From: JBGFRR01 sp041695045
GTDB taxonomy: Bacteria; Bacteroidota; Ignavibacteria; UBA10030
Assembly (NCBI GenBank): GCA_041695045.1
Contig: JBGFRR010000100.1
Location: 1-20,945, forward strand
Reading direction: 5' to 3'
Length of the DNA: 20,945 bases
Made by a program: the position numbers and the translations under genes. The notes under the pieces were generated by a model. It worked only from the letters and a program-made list of their open reading frames with translations, was not told the DNA's origin and made no database searches. Numbering within the stretch: position 1 is the first letter of the stretch; each line of letters starts with the position of its first letter. Of this stretch, positions 6,647 to 14,910 are shown one piece after another.

Positions 6647-7633
6647 ATGTCGAACGTTGTCGAACCCGAACGCCGCACACTGGACATTCCCGCCAAGCAG
6701 TCCCGCGAACGCTTAGATGTTTTCCTGACGCATCAAATCGAAAACACAACCCGCAGCAAAGTCCAACAAGCCATCCATGCCGGCCTCGTCCTCGTTGACG
6801 GCAAGCGCGTCAAGCCGAGCCATCCCATTTCGCCGGGGGAAGTCATCGAGATTACGCTCCCGCGCCCGCCACGACCCGAAGCAACGGCCGAGGATATTCC
6901 GCTCGACATCGTTTATGAGGATGACCATCTGCTCATCGTCAACAAGCCGGCCGGCATGGTAACGCACCCCGCCTACGGAAACACTACGGGCACGCTTGTC
7001 AACGCGTTGCTTTTCCATTGCAATTCACTCTCCACCACCAACACACCGCTGCGGCCCGGCATTGTGCATCGACTCGATAAGGACACCGGCGGGCTGATGG
7101 TGGTTGCAAAGACGGATGCCGCTCATTCGTTTCTCGCGCGACAATTTTCTAAACGCACGATCGACCGCGAGTATTGGGCGCTGGTGTGGGGGAAGCTCAA
7201 ACAGCCGAAGGGTGTGATTGAAGCAAACTTGGGGAGGAGTAAGAGGGATCGGAAGAAAGTTGCTGTCACGGTGGAGGGGAAGGCAGCTGCGACGGAATAT
7301 GAGGTTCTGAAGGAGTTTGAATTTCTCTCGCTTGTTCGCCTGAAACTCAAGACAGGAAGAACGCATCAGATCCGCGTGCATCTTGCGCACGTTGGACATC
7401 CCGTGTTCGGCGATCCGACGTACGGCGGAAGAAGTAGAACGTGGGGAGGACTATCGGGCAAGAAAGCGCAGTTTGCGGAGAGCCTGCTCTCGCTGCTGCC
7501 GCGACAGGCGCTTCATGCAAAGACGATTGGATTTGTGCATCCGAAGACCCTCGAGGTGGTGAAATTCGATTCCGAGCTGCCTGCAGATGTGAGGGAGGTG
7601 TTGGGAAGATTGGAGAAACGGTCGGAAGCATAA
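6647..7633 (+). CDS. rluD: RluD-type 23S rRNA pseudouridine synthase
   Basis: The 328-residue protein belongs to the RluA/RluD pseudouridine synthase family, which isomerises uridines in RNA. RluD modifies helix 69 of 23S rRNA (positions 1911, 1915 and 1917 in E. coli). An S4 RNA-binding domain spans about residues 18-66. The catalytic block GIVHRLDKDTGG is at 138-149, with the nucleophile D144. Downstream, LKTGRTHQIRVH is the conserved second motif. S4 domain plus catalytic domain and the total length match RluD better than RluA, which lacks S4. RluC/RluD separation by sequence alone is not certain. It is the last gene of the ileS-to-rluD run. The next gene is convergent, with a 51-bp gap that holds only a weak 6-bp inverted repeat. 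Confidence 0.9.
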   Translation: MSNVVEPERRTLDIPAKQSRERLDVFLTHQIENTTRSKVQQAIHAGLVLVDGKRVKPSHPISPGEVIEITLPRPPRPEATAEDIPLDIVYEDDHLLIVNKPAGMVTHPAYGNTTGTLVNALLFHCNSLSTTNTPLRPGIVHRLDKDTGGLMVVAKTDAAHSFLARQFSKRTIDREYWALVWGKLKQPKGVIEANLGRSKRDRKKVAVTVEGKAAATEYEVLKEFEFLSLVRLKLKTGRTHQIRVHLAHVGHPVFGDPTYGGRSRTWGGLSGKKAQFAESLLSLLPRQALHAKTIGFVHPKTLEVVKFDSELPADVREVLGRLEKRSEA

Positions 7634-7684
7634 GGAGCATGTTTGTGTCGTTGGCGTCTTGGGTCTCCCAATATGACAGGGAGA

Positions 7685-8077
7685 TTACTCCACGACAAAT
7701 GTCTTTCTCATTCCCTCCGCCTCTCCTCGCCAGAACACAATCGCGTACGTGCCTCGCTCCGTCGGTCGGATGGAACCGCCCGCTTCAAAGGAGCCTATGA
7801 TTTGAATGCACGGCTCGCCGTAGTACTGCGCGAAGACTTCTACTCGATATTCCCATCCCTCCTTGCTTGTCTTGATAGTGCGGAGGGTCCAACACGGCGT
7901 CGGCGTTTCGACAACAACGCCGTATTGAAGCTCTTGACCAAGGCTGATTCTGTCCGGCATGGTGACGGACTGCACCGGCATCCGCTCGATGTACTTCGGC
8001 TCAGTGCTCTCCGTCGGTTTCCTGCAATCGAATGCCGTGAACGCGAACAGTGCGAGAACGAGTGCTGTGAGTTTCAT
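7685..8077 (-). CDS. Small secreted protein of unknown function
   Basis: This 130-residue protein begins with a signal peptide (MKLTALVLALFAFTA). Cys18 follows AFD, which is a poor lipobox because Asp and Phe precede the cysteine. It may be a lipoprotein or a cleaved periplasmic protein. The mature part is beta-rich, with two more cysteines (C62 in TPCW and C90 in EPCI) that could form a disulphide. It ends with a GTYAIVFW strand and a KTFVV strand, giving the look of a single Ig-like or beta-sandwich domain. No family is recognised. GAAGGA lies shortly before the ATG on the minus strand. It stands 110 bp downstream of the DUF6600-like gene in the same direction and may share its transcript. 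Confidence 0.75.
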   Translation of the reverse strand: MKLTALVLALFAFTAFDCRKPTESTEPKYIERMPVQSVTMPDRISLGQELQYGVVVETPTPCWTLRTIKTSKEGWEYRVEVFAQYYGEPCIQIIGSFEAGGSIRPTERGTYAIVFWRGEAEGMRKTFVVE

Positions 8078-8187
8078 ACATCAGTTCCTTCGTGAGGAAT
8101 AATGTGTAAGGGTTAGAAGCTTTGTGCGATAGAACTCAGCATCAAAAACAGCACGACCGGTCAACATTACTCTGGCCACGAGATTGT

Positions 8188-9372
8188 TCAATCATTATCC
8201 CGCTTCCGTTCCCGTCCGCTCGATCGGCTTTGATCGGCACCGCCTTGTTTTCGCTGCGGTGCAGCTTGTTCACCCCCTCGTTGACGAACTTGCGGCGGTG
8301 CCACGCTTTCGCGCTCTTTTGAACGCTCCTGTGGGGGCTCACGACGCTCAAACCTCCACTGCTCCGCCGGCATTTGAAATTGCCGCTCGTAGGGGGAGGT
8401 GAACCGCTGCCGCGGCCGCTCCTCTTCTTGTTGCTGGGGCGCCGGAGGTTGTGGCGAAAGCATTCGCTGTCGTCCTTCTGCGCCGCGTCGTTCGATGGAG
8501 CGGCCTTCGCCCCGTTCTCCACGCTCGATGCGCTCGAAGTCTAATGAAATCCTCCGCTCCGGACGACGCGCTTCGATCCGGTCGCCTCGGTCCCGATCTT
8601 CACCGCCGCGCGTGTCCGGCCGGAAGACTTCAATTCGCTCCTGACGGCCTGTTCGCACGAGCCGCTCACCGCGCTCACGCGATTCCGCCACTTCATACCG
8701 CTCGATGCGCATATTGCCGCGCCGCTCAATCATGTTTCGGTCAACACCGCGATTGATCACTCTGTCTCGTTCCACTTCGTATCGTGCCGTCGCTCGCGTT
8801 ACGCCGATCAGCCGACGTGTGTACTCCGGCGGTGCGGTGTGGCGAACAATGTTGACCGACGTGAAGTGCCGGTACGGGACGAACGTCCAGTACGATACCG
8901 GAGCTATCCATCGTGTCGTAAATCGAATCCCAATCGTGATGCTGAATCTCGCGTAGGGCGGCAGCGGCGCCCAACCAATGTAGTCGTCGTTGTATCGCCA
9001 CTCAACCCATGCAGGCCCCCACACCGAATCTGGTATCCAAATCCATCCGTAGTAGTCGTCGTAATACCATCGGCCGTAGTGATACACGGCCCATCCGAAC
9101 GGCTCGCTGGAAACCCAGTACCATCCGTAGTCGGTCCAGACCCAGCGGCCATGCATGTAGGGGCGCCATCCTCGGTGGATTTGCAGCGGTCGCCAACCAT
9201 AGTAACCAACATCAATCTCGATCCACTCACCGTATGGCGACAAGGAAGAATAGAAGAAACCGACGCTTCCCGCCATCCCGAATCCGCCGTGAAATGCCGG
9301 GCTCGCCTCTGATTCTCTCGTGCCAAGGCTCAGGAGTATTGTCAGAATGATCAATCCAAGTAATCGTTTCAT
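8188..9372 (-). CDS. Secreted DUF6600-like W/Y-rich protein with Arg/Glu-rich tail
   Basis: The 394-residue protein has a signal peptide (residues 1-23, cut near SEA/SP). It then has a Trp/Tyr/Gly-rich region of short repeats at about 44-140: SPYGEW, WRPY, GRWVWTDYGW, PFGWAVYHYGRW, YYGWIWIP, VWGPAWVEWR and IGWAPLPP. This pattern is characteristic of DUF6600/YXWGXW-type exported proteins found in Bacteroidota, Acidobacteriota and Proteobacteria; their function is not known. From about 195 to the end the protein is dominated by Arg, Glu, Gln and Pro and is probably disordered. GGAGGT lies six bases before the ATG on the minus strand, a strong ribosome-binding site that fixes the start. A surface or envelope-structural role is inference. 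High-scoring antisense frames over this region are shadows caused by its repetitive codons. Confidence 0.85.
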   Translation of the reverse strand: MKRLLGLIILTILLSLGTRESEASPAFHGGFGMAGSVGFFYSSLSPYGEWIEIDVGYYGWRPLQIHRGWRPYMHGRWVWTDYGWYWVSSEPFGWAVYHYGRWYYDDYYGWIWIPDSVWGPAWVEWRYNDDYIGWAPLPPYARFSITIGIRFTTRWIAPVSYWTFVPYRHFTSVNIVRHTAPPEYTRRLIGVTRATARYEVERDRVINRGVDRNMIERRGNMRIERYEVAESRERGERLVRTGRQERIEVFRPDTRGGEDRDRGDRIEARRPERRISLDFERIERGERGEGRSIERRGAEGRQRMLSPQPPAPQQQEEERPRQRFTSPYERQFQMPAEQWRFERREPPQERSKERESVAPPQVRQRGGEQAAPQRKQGGADQSRSSGRERKRDND

Positions 9373-9591
9373 ACCACACCTCCACGTTGCTCCTTATGGC
9401 TAACGCAACCCTCATGCCAAGTTGGGCGGCCAAATCCTGCTCGAAAATGCTCGAAAATGCATAGTCGCGTAGGTAGGGTGTCTTGTTCTCACTGCACAAC
9501 GTGCTCTCGAATGGACATCCTTGATTCCATTGACAAAAATAGCAATCTTCACTGTGGCGTTTTTGACGAATGACCAACACAACTGAACTGT
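9373..9591. other. Divergent intergenic region with a short tandem repeat
   Basis: This 219-bp gap separates the minus-strand DUF6600-like gene from the plus-strand small ORF, so it should contain promoters for both. A 10-bp unit, TGCTCGAAAA, occurs twice in tandem at 9438-9457, followed by TGC. On the minus strand TTGGCA with CATAAG 16 bp later is a possible but weak promoter. TTGACA at 9530-9535 on the plus strand has no convincing -10 partner. Confidence 0.4.
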
Positions 9592-9783
9592 ATGCCTGCA
9601 TTGCAAACGTTTGATTGGCTGAAACAGGAACTCTGGCCGATGCTCGATGAGCACGGCAGAGCCTATCTTGAACAACAACGAGTCTATCTCCTCAAACTAC
9701 GCAACGAAGATGAGCGCCGACGGCTTATTGACGAGGTGATGGAGAATATCAGAGCGATGAAGAAACGCAAGGCCGCACATTGA
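9592..9783 (+). CDS. Small hypothetical protein upstream of guaA
   Basis: This 63-residue ORF encodes a largely helical, charged protein with Trp residues near the start (FDWLKQELWP) and a basic end (MKKRKAAH). It has no signal peptide, cysteines or recognisable domain. The composition looks like a real, soluble helical protein, but no good ribosome-binding site precedes ATG 9592. It ends 38 bp before guaA, and a well-formed promoter for guaA lies in that gap, so the two need not be co-transcribed. No family is recognised. Confidence 0.55.
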   Translation: MPALQTFDWLKQELWPMLDEHGRAYLEQQRVYLLKLRNEDERRRLIDEVMENIRAMKKRKAAH

Positions 9784-9787
9784 CGCA

Positions 9788-9816
9788 TTGAAATGCCGAT
9801 GAGATTTTTCTATATT
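9788..9816 (+). promoter_or_regulatory. Sigma70-type promoter directly before guaA
   Basis: TTGAAA (9788-9793) and TATATT (9811-9816) are separated by exactly 17 bp. The -10 ends five bases before the guaA ATG at 9822, so transcription should begin at or beside the A of the start codon. Confidence 0.65.
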
Positions 9817-9821
9817 GTCGC

Positions 9822-11366
9822 ATGCAGAATAGCGAGTTGATCATCGTCCTCGATTACGGTTCCCAATACACTCAGCTCATTGCCCGCCGCGTTCGCGAGT
9901 TAGGCGTTTACTCCGAGATTCATCCCTTCCATCTTCCCGTTGAAACCATTCGCCGCATGAAGCCTACCGGCATCATTCTCTCCGGTGGCCCGTCGAGCGT
10001 GTATGAGGCCGGCGCCCCGCATTCTTCGCCCGAGGTTTTTGACGTGGACGTTCCTGTGCTTGGTATCTGCTATGGCCTGCAGTTGATTGCGGATCAGTTG
10101 GGCGGGCGTGTCGATACAGCCGCACGACGCGAGTACGGCAAAGCTATTCTGCACATTGACAACAAGGAAGATCTGTTCTCAGGACTCAACGGCTCGACCA
10201 CCGTCTGGATGAGCCACGGCGACGCGCTGAGTCAGCTTCCTCCCGGCTTCGAACCGATCGCCCACACCGACAACGCGCCGATCTGCGCCATCCGGGACTC
10301 AAAGCGGAAGATCTACGGCGTTCAATTCCATCCCGAAGTTGCTCACACACCCGACGGCAAAAAGATCCTCGCGAATTTTCTGTTCAACGTCTGTGGTGTG
10401 CAGGGAGATTGGACGCCGTCGGCGTTTATCGAAAAAGCCGTGCAAGAGATACGGGAGCGTGTTGGCGATGCGCGAGTGCTTTGTGCGTTAAGCGGCGGCG
10501 TGGATTCCTCGGTGCTTGCGCTGCTTGTGCATCGTGCGATTGGCGACCGGCTCCACTGCATGCACATTAATAACGGACTGATGAGGATGGGAGAGAGCGA
10601 GCAAGTTGTTGAAATGTTCGGTAAGGACTTTCATCTTCAATTGACGTATGTTGATGCCGGAAAAGAGTTTCTCGGGAAATTGTCCGGCGTCATCGAACCG
10701 GAGCAGAAGCGGCGCATGATCGGACACACGTTCATCGATGTGTTCGAGCGGGAAGTGAAGAAGCTGGGGGAGGGGTTCGAGTTTCTGGCGCAAGGAACGC
10801 TGTATCCCGATGTGATTGAATCGACCTCCTTCAAAGGACCGTCGGTCACGATCAAGACGCACCACAATGTCGGCGGCTTGCCGGAGACGATGACGATGAA
10901 ACTGCTCGAGCCGTTCCGCGATCTGTTCAAAGACGAGGTGCGAGAAGTGGGACGGCTGTTGGGACTGCCTGATGAATTGATTAGGCGACATCCGTTTCCC
11001 GGTCCCGGTTTGGCGGTACGTGTGTTAGAGGAGATCACGGTAGAGAAGCTGAACATCCTGCGTGAGGCGGACGATATCTTCATCACAGAATTGAAGCAGG
11101 CCGGGCTTTACAACAACGTATGGCAGGCGTTTGCGGTTCTTCTGCCTGTGCAGTCGGTTGGTGTGATGGGGGATGCGCGAACGTACGAATACACGGTTGC
11201 CCTGCGCGCCGTGACGAGCGTGGATGGGATGACAGCCGATTGGGCTCAGTTGCCGCACGACTTCCTCGCTCACGTGTCGAACCGGATTACGAATGAGCTT
11301 CGCGGTATCAATCGTGTGGTGTACGACATCAGCTCGAAGCCGCCGGCGACGATTGAGTGGGAGTAA
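9822..11366 (+). CDS. guaA: GMP synthase (glutamine-hydrolysing)
   Basis: GuaA converts XMP to GMP using ATP and ammonia from glutamine, the last step of guanine nucleotide synthesis. The 514-residue protein has both expected parts. The class I glutamine amidotransferase has its nucleophile C83 in GICYGLQL and its partners H170 and E172 in QFHPEV. The ATP pyrophosphatase has the PP-loop SGGVDSS at 224-230. The C-terminal dimerisation domain ends with the family's usual KPPATIEWE. Length is standard. ATG 9822 gives the normal N-terminus (LDYGSQYTQLIARRVRE at 10-26). No Shine-Dalgarno exists, and the promoter leaves almost no leader, so the mRNA is probably leaderless. No terminator is obvious after the stop. 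Confidence 0.98.
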   Translation: MQNSELIIVLDYGSQYTQLIARRVRELGVYSEIHPFHLPVETIRRMKPTGIILSGGPSSVYEAGAPHSSPEVFDVDVPVLGICYGLQLIADQLGGRVDTAARREYGKAILHIDNKEDLFSGLNGSTTVWMSHGDALSQLPPGFEPIAHTDNAPICAIRDSKRKIYGVQFHPEVAHTPDGKKILANFLFNVCGVQGDWTPSAFIEKAVQEIRERVGDARVLCALSGGVDSSVLALLVHRAIGDRLHCMHINNGLMRMGESEQVVEMFGKDFHLQLTYVDAGKEFLGKLSGVIEPEQKRRMIGHTFIDVFEREVKKLGEGFEFLAQGTLYPDVIESTSFKGPSVTIKTHHNVGGLPETMTMKLLEPFRDLFKDEVREVGRLLGLPDELIRRHPFPGPGLAVRVLEEITVEKLNILREADDIFITELKQAGLYNNVWQAFAVLLPVQSVGVMGDARTYEYTVALRAVTSVDGMTADWAQLPHDFLAHVSNRITNELRGINRVVYDISSKPPATIEWE

Positions 11367-11487
11367 CAAGCGGCTGGGGTGCGGGGGACAGGGGCAATAC
11401 AGGAATTGAGCGATGGAGCGGAGATTCATGAGGGTTGCAAGCAAAAGACCAATTGATCCATCGCACCGATTAGCCTCGTGCTGTCGG

Positions 11488-11503
11488 TTCAAGGCTCCTT
11501 GAA
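11488..11503. repeat. Perfect short palindrome upstream of the ABC operon
   Basis: TTCAAGG-CT-CCTTGAA is a perfect 7-bp inverted repeat in the 155-bp gap between guaA and the ABC ATPase gene, 18 bp before the ATG at 11522. With only a 2-base centre it is better suited to a dimeric repressor operator than to an RNA hairpin. No regulator is encoded next to it. The rest of the gap shows no terminator and no promoter I can defend. Confidence 0.4.
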
Positions 11504-11521
11504 AGTAGAAAGATCACATGC

Positions 11522-12241
11522 ATGATAGAACTCTGCAACGTCACGAAGCGTTTCGGCAGCTTCACGGCCGTTGATAACATCTCGCTCGAAATTCCGTCGG
11601 GGGAATTCTTCGGCTTCCTCGGTCCCAACGGCGCCGGCAAAACAACGACCATCAAGATGATGGCCGGCCTGTTCACTCCCACGAACGGACACATTCTTAT
11701 CAACGGCATTGATGTTTTTCTGCACCCTCTCGCGGCAAAGCAGCAGACTGCCTACGTTCCCGACCAACCATTCCTCTACGACAAACTCACCGGCCGTGAG
11801 TTCATGTTCTTTGTCGGCGGGCTGTATCGGGTGCCGAAAATGGAGCTTGCTCGGAGAATCGACGAACTGATCGAGCGCTTTGAGATCGGCCCCTGGGTGG
11901 ATAAGCGAACCGAGGACTACTCGCAAGGCATGCGGCAGCGCATCACGATTGCGGCCGGGCTTGTCCACAACCCGAAGGTGATCATCATCGACGAGCCGAT
12001 GGTAGGCCTTGACCCACGAAGCGCAAAGATCGTCAAAGAGACGCTCAAAGCCCGCTCGCAGGCCGGCACGACGGTGTTCATGTCCACGCACAGCCTCCCC
12101 ATCGCTGAAGAGCTGTGCGACCGAGTGGGGATCATCAACAACGGCCGTCTCGCGTTTGTGGGCACGCAGACGCAGCTCGATTCACTTAAACGGCAGTACG
12201 ACGGTAAGTTTGAGTCGGTGTTCCTTGAGTTGACCAAGTAA
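11522..12241 (+). CDS. ABC transporter ATP-binding protein
   Basis: This 239-residue ATPase powers an ABC-type exporter at the cytoplasmic face of the inner membrane. Walker A is GPNGAGKTT at 34-42, the signature is YSQGM at 133-137 (a variant of LSGGQ common in ABC-2 exporters), Walker B is IIIDEP at 154-159 and the switch histidine is H190 in STHSL. The subtype (GLDPRS after Walker B, long helical region with GREFMFF) fits the CcmA/NatA-like exporter group. The permease gene starts three bases after its stop, so the pair forms one transporter. The substrate is unknown. Only a weak purine stretch precedes ATG 11522. Confidence 0.95.
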   Translation: MIELCNVTKRFGSFTAVDNISLEIPSGEFFGFLGPNGAGKTTTIKMMAGLFTPTNGHILINGIDVFLHPLAAKQQTAYVPDQPFLYDKLTGREFMFFVGGLYRVPKMELARRIDELIERFEIGPWVDKRTEDYSQGMRQRITIAAGLVHNPKVIIIDEPMVGLDPRSAKIVKETLKARSQAGTTVFMSTHSLPIAEELCDRVGIINNGRLAFVGTQTQLDSLKRQYDGKFESVFLELTK

Positions 12242-12244
12242 GCC

Positions 12245-13948
12245 ATGGGCACACTGCTTCACGTCATCTCGTATAAGATTCTCTCGTTTCTCAAAACGAC
12301 GTTCGACTTCCGGTTTGTTTCGATCGTCCGCGGTGTCGGCTCCTTGATCGTCTTCGGAGGATTCTCAGCCGCAGCGTACTATCTCTCCTTAACCATTACC
12401 GAGTATGTCTTAGACGACACTCGCATCGGCCTTTACCTGTACCATCGCTTCATCTCGATGGTGCTGTTTGTCTTCTTCCTCGCGGTGAATCTCGGCAACA
12501 TCGTCGTTTCGTTTGCGACGCTCTACAAGTCGTCCGAAGTAGCATACCTCCTGACGAAGCCGATTTCGTACACCAACATCTTCATCCTCAAGTTCCTCGA
12601 TAATTTTCTCTACAGCTCGACGACGCTTTTCCTCCTCGGCTTCATGGTGCTTCTCGGTTATGGAACGTATTTCGGCTACGCGTGGTACGCATTGCTGGCG
12701 GTGCTCCTGTTCATTCTCATCCCGTTCATGCTTCTCTCCGCGTGCATTGCCGTCCTCATCTTGATGGCGATCATGAAGGCGGCGAGCAAGTACGGATTCC
12801 GCAAGATTGTCTTTGCGCTTTCAGCGCTCTACCTGCTGATCGTGATGCTGTTCTTCCGATACTCCAACCCGATTCAGCTTGTTGCCGACGTCAACCGGTA
12901 CTTCCCGAACGTCGATGAATACATGATGAGTCTCGACCCCGGCCTTCTTATCTACCTGCCAAACCACTGGGTGTCGAAATTTTTCTTCTATCTTGCACGC
13001 GGCGATATCGGAGGCGCCCTGCCGATGGCGGGCATTCTCTTGGGAGTAACCGCTACGGCGTTCGTTGTGTGTTTGCTCCTCGCGCAGCGGTTTTACTTCG
13101 CCAGTTGGGTTGCGACCTTTCAGTTCCGGGCAGAAACCAACCAGCCGGCTCTGCACCGAAAGCCATGGCTGTTTGATTTCCGAAAACCATCTTGGTTACA
13201 GCAGCAGTTGGAGGTGTTGCTGAAGAAAGAATACTTCCAGTTCATCCGTGAGCCGAGCCAGTGGATTCATCTCGGACTGATGCTCGTCCTTGTGGTATTA
13301 TTTGTGTCGAGCATCGGCAGTTTGCGTATATCACTCGGTGATGTGAACATTCGTTTGGTAACCTACCTCGTGTTGTTTGGGTTCGGCGCGTTTCTTTCGA
13401 GCTCGCTCACGCTGCGCTTTGTGTTCCCCATGATCAGCTTAGAAGGCAAAGCTTTTTGGTCGGTGTTGAGCGCGCCGGTAAGCCTGCAAAAACACTACGC
13501 AGTCAAGTTCCTTGTCTCGTTTGTTCTCATTCTGCTGCTTGCCGAGCTGGTGACCGTGTTTTCCAACCTCCCCTATGCGCGGTTCACCGAGCGGCGCCCA
13601 CTGTTGATGTACTTCGGCATCTACAGTGCATTTTGGCTCTCCCTCGCGCTGACTGCGCTCAATCTTGGGCTTGGAGGGTACTTCGTCAACTTCAGTGAGA
13701 AGAATCCCATCCGTGTTTCGTCATCGCAGGGGGCGACGCTTACGTTCCTTCTCTCGCTGCTGTTCTTAATTGCCGTGCTCGTGATCGTGCTCGTTCCTCT
13801 CAACAATTACTTCTTGTCGCTCTTCCTGTTTTATCCCTTCGACGCATCAGTCGTTGTCGTACCCGGGACACTGCTTGCCGTCATCTCGATGCTGCTCGCC
13901 GTCGCGTCGTCGGAGCTCGGCTTGCGCTCGCTGCGTCGAGATTTCTGA
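12245..13948 (+). CDS. ABC-2-type exporter permease
   Basis: The 567-residue product is very hydrophobic, with roughly ten to twelve candidate membrane spans in two clusters (about residues 30-215 and 260-550). A more polar stretch at about 300-350, containing KKEYFQFIREPSQW, resembles the coupling region found in ABC-2 permeases. It resembles the putative ABC exporter permeases of 500-600 residues rather than the short NatB type. It follows the ATPase by three bases and should be its membrane partner. No Shine-Dalgarno is seen, so translation is probably coupled to the ATPase. The transported compound is unknown; the neighbouring periplasmic and TPR proteins suggest an envelope-related substrate, which is inference. 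Confidence 0.88.
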   Translation: MGTLLHVISYKILSFLKTTFDFRFVSIVRGVGSLIVFGGFSAAAYYLSLTITEYVLDDTRIGLYLYHRFISMVLFVFFLAVNLGNIVVSFATLYKSSEVAYLLTKPISYTNIFILKFLDNFLYSSTTLFLLGFMVLLGYGTYFGYAWYALLAVLLFILIPFMLLSACIAVLILMAIMKAASKYGFRKIVFALSALYLLIVMLFFRYSNPIQLVADVNRYFPNVDEYMMSLDPGLLIYLPNHWVSKFFFYLARGDIGGALPMAGILLGVTATAFVVCLLLAQRFYFASWVATFQFRAETNQPALHRKPWLFDFRKPSWLQQQLEVLLKKEYFQFIREPSQWIHLGLMLVLVVLFVSSIGSLRISLGDVNIRLVTYLVLFGFGAFLSSSLTLRFVFPMISLEGKAFWSVLSAPVSLQKHYAVKFLVSFVLILLLAELVTVFSNLPYARFTERRPLLMYFGIYSAFWLSLALTALNLGLGGYFVNFSEKNPIRVSSSQGATLTFLLSLLFLIAVLVIVLVPLNNYFLSLFLFYPFDASVVVVPGTLLAVISMLLAVASSELGLRSLRRDF

Positions 13949-13985
13949 TTGCAACTCATGGAGCCGGAGTGTACATTACGTCGCT

Positions 13986-14894
13986 ATGATTCTGCACGAA
14001 CTGCATATGAAGGATATGTTCGAGCAAGCGCGTGCGTTGATGGTGCAGCGAAAGCCGCTGCACGCCATGCAGCTCTACCATCGCATCACAACGCTGAACC
14101 CAACGCTCGATATCGCATGGATTGAGTTGGCTGAAGTCTATACCGCACTCCATCGCTATGATGCCGCGGAACGCGCGCTGCTGACCGCTCGCGACTATGC
14201 TGGCGAGCGCAACGAAATTACGTTCCTCCTTGGGGCCATGCATCTGAAGGTCAATCGCTACGACCGTGCGATGGTGTATTTCAAAGAGCTGCTCGCAGCC
14301 GAGAGCACAGTCTCGGTTGCTCAGCAGGCGCGTCTTTCCTACCATATCGGGTTGGTCTATTGTTATAAGAAGAATTACAAGCTGGCAGAGCAATACTTCC
14401 GCAAGACGCGCCGTCTCGAGCCGCATTACCCCAAGATCAACGAGTCGATCGGAGAACTGCTCTTACGGCGGGGAGCTTCGGCAGAGGCACTCCGGTCGTT
14501 CCAGGCCGCACTCGACGCCGACCCGTACAGCTGGATCGCGCATTATCTATCCGGCATGGCCTACGCCAACCTGTATGATTGGCGGAACGCGTATGAGTCC
14601 TTTGCCTCTGCGATCGAAATGGATCCCCAAGAACCGTCGGCGTGGCAAATGTGTGGCGAGGTGCTGCTGATGCTTCAGCAGCTCGATGAAGCCGAGCAGT
14701 ACCTCCGCAAAGCGCTTGAATGTAACCCGCTCTTGACCGATGCCGTGGTGAATTTAGGATACGTGTATCTCAAGCGCGGCGAGCGTGACCGTGCCGTCGA
14801 ATGGTTTGAGCGCGCTCTGTCGCTCGACCCGCAGCACCCGAAAGCCAAACAAGGCAAGACAGAAGCTTCCATGCATTCGCAACGATCCTCCTGA
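13986..14894 (+). CDS. Tetratricopeptide-repeat protein
   Basis: The protein of 302 residues, starting at ATG 13986, is built of about seven to eight TPR units. Typical repeat features are A-Y-AL-LDP patterns such as RGASAEALRSFQAALDADP and DRAVEWFERALSLDPQHP. The frame is open further upstream to a TTG at 13854 inside the permease gene, but that extension is Cys/Arg/Ser-rich and unlike a TPR, so I took the first ATG that begins the repeat-like sequence. A second ATG at 14007 is possible. There is no signal peptide, so it is probably cytoplasmic. TPRs bind other proteins; here the likely partners are the transporter or the TPR/PBP1 protein encoded 16 bp downstream. Confidence 0.9.
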   Translation: MILHELHMKDMFEQARALMVQRKPLHAMQLYHRITTLNPTLDIAWIELAEVYTALHRYDAAERALLTARDYAGERNEITFLLGAMHLKVNRYDRAMVYFKELLAAESTVSVAQQARLSYHIGLVYCYKKNYKLAEQYFRKTRRLEPHYPKINESIGELLLRRGASAEALRSFQAALDADPYSWIAHYLSGMAYANLYDWRNAYESFASAIEMDPQEPSAWQMCGEVLLMLQQLDEAEQYLRKALECNPLLTDAVVNLGYVYLKRGERDRAVEWFERALSLDPQHPKAKQGKTEASMHSQRSS

Positions 14895-14910
14895 GCTGCC
14901 GGCTCGCTCC

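Noticed and set aside
7664..7684. Inverted repeat TCTCCC/GGGAGA between rluD and the convergent small gene as a terminator
   Set aside because: The stem is only 6 bp with a 9-base loop and no T-run on either strand; too weak to call.
8188..9601. Several open frames on the plus strand opposite the DUF6600-like gene
   Set aside because: They are fragmented, lack ribosome-binding sites and domains, and come from the repetitive Trp/Tyr and Arg codons of the minus-strand gene, which has a signal peptide and a strong SD.
9780..9785. TTGACG as the -35 of the guaA promoter
   Set aside because: It lies 25 bp from TATATT; TTGAAA at 9788 has the correct 17-bp spacing.
13854..13985. Upstream extension of the TPR protein from TTG 13854
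   Set aside because: The extra residues are Cys/Arg/Ser-rich and overlap the end of the permease gene in another frame; the repeat-like protein begins at ATG 13986.
14785..14910. Upstream extension of the TPR/PBP1 protein
   Set aside because: ATG 14911 starts a clear signal peptide, and the extension overlaps the TPR gene in another frame.
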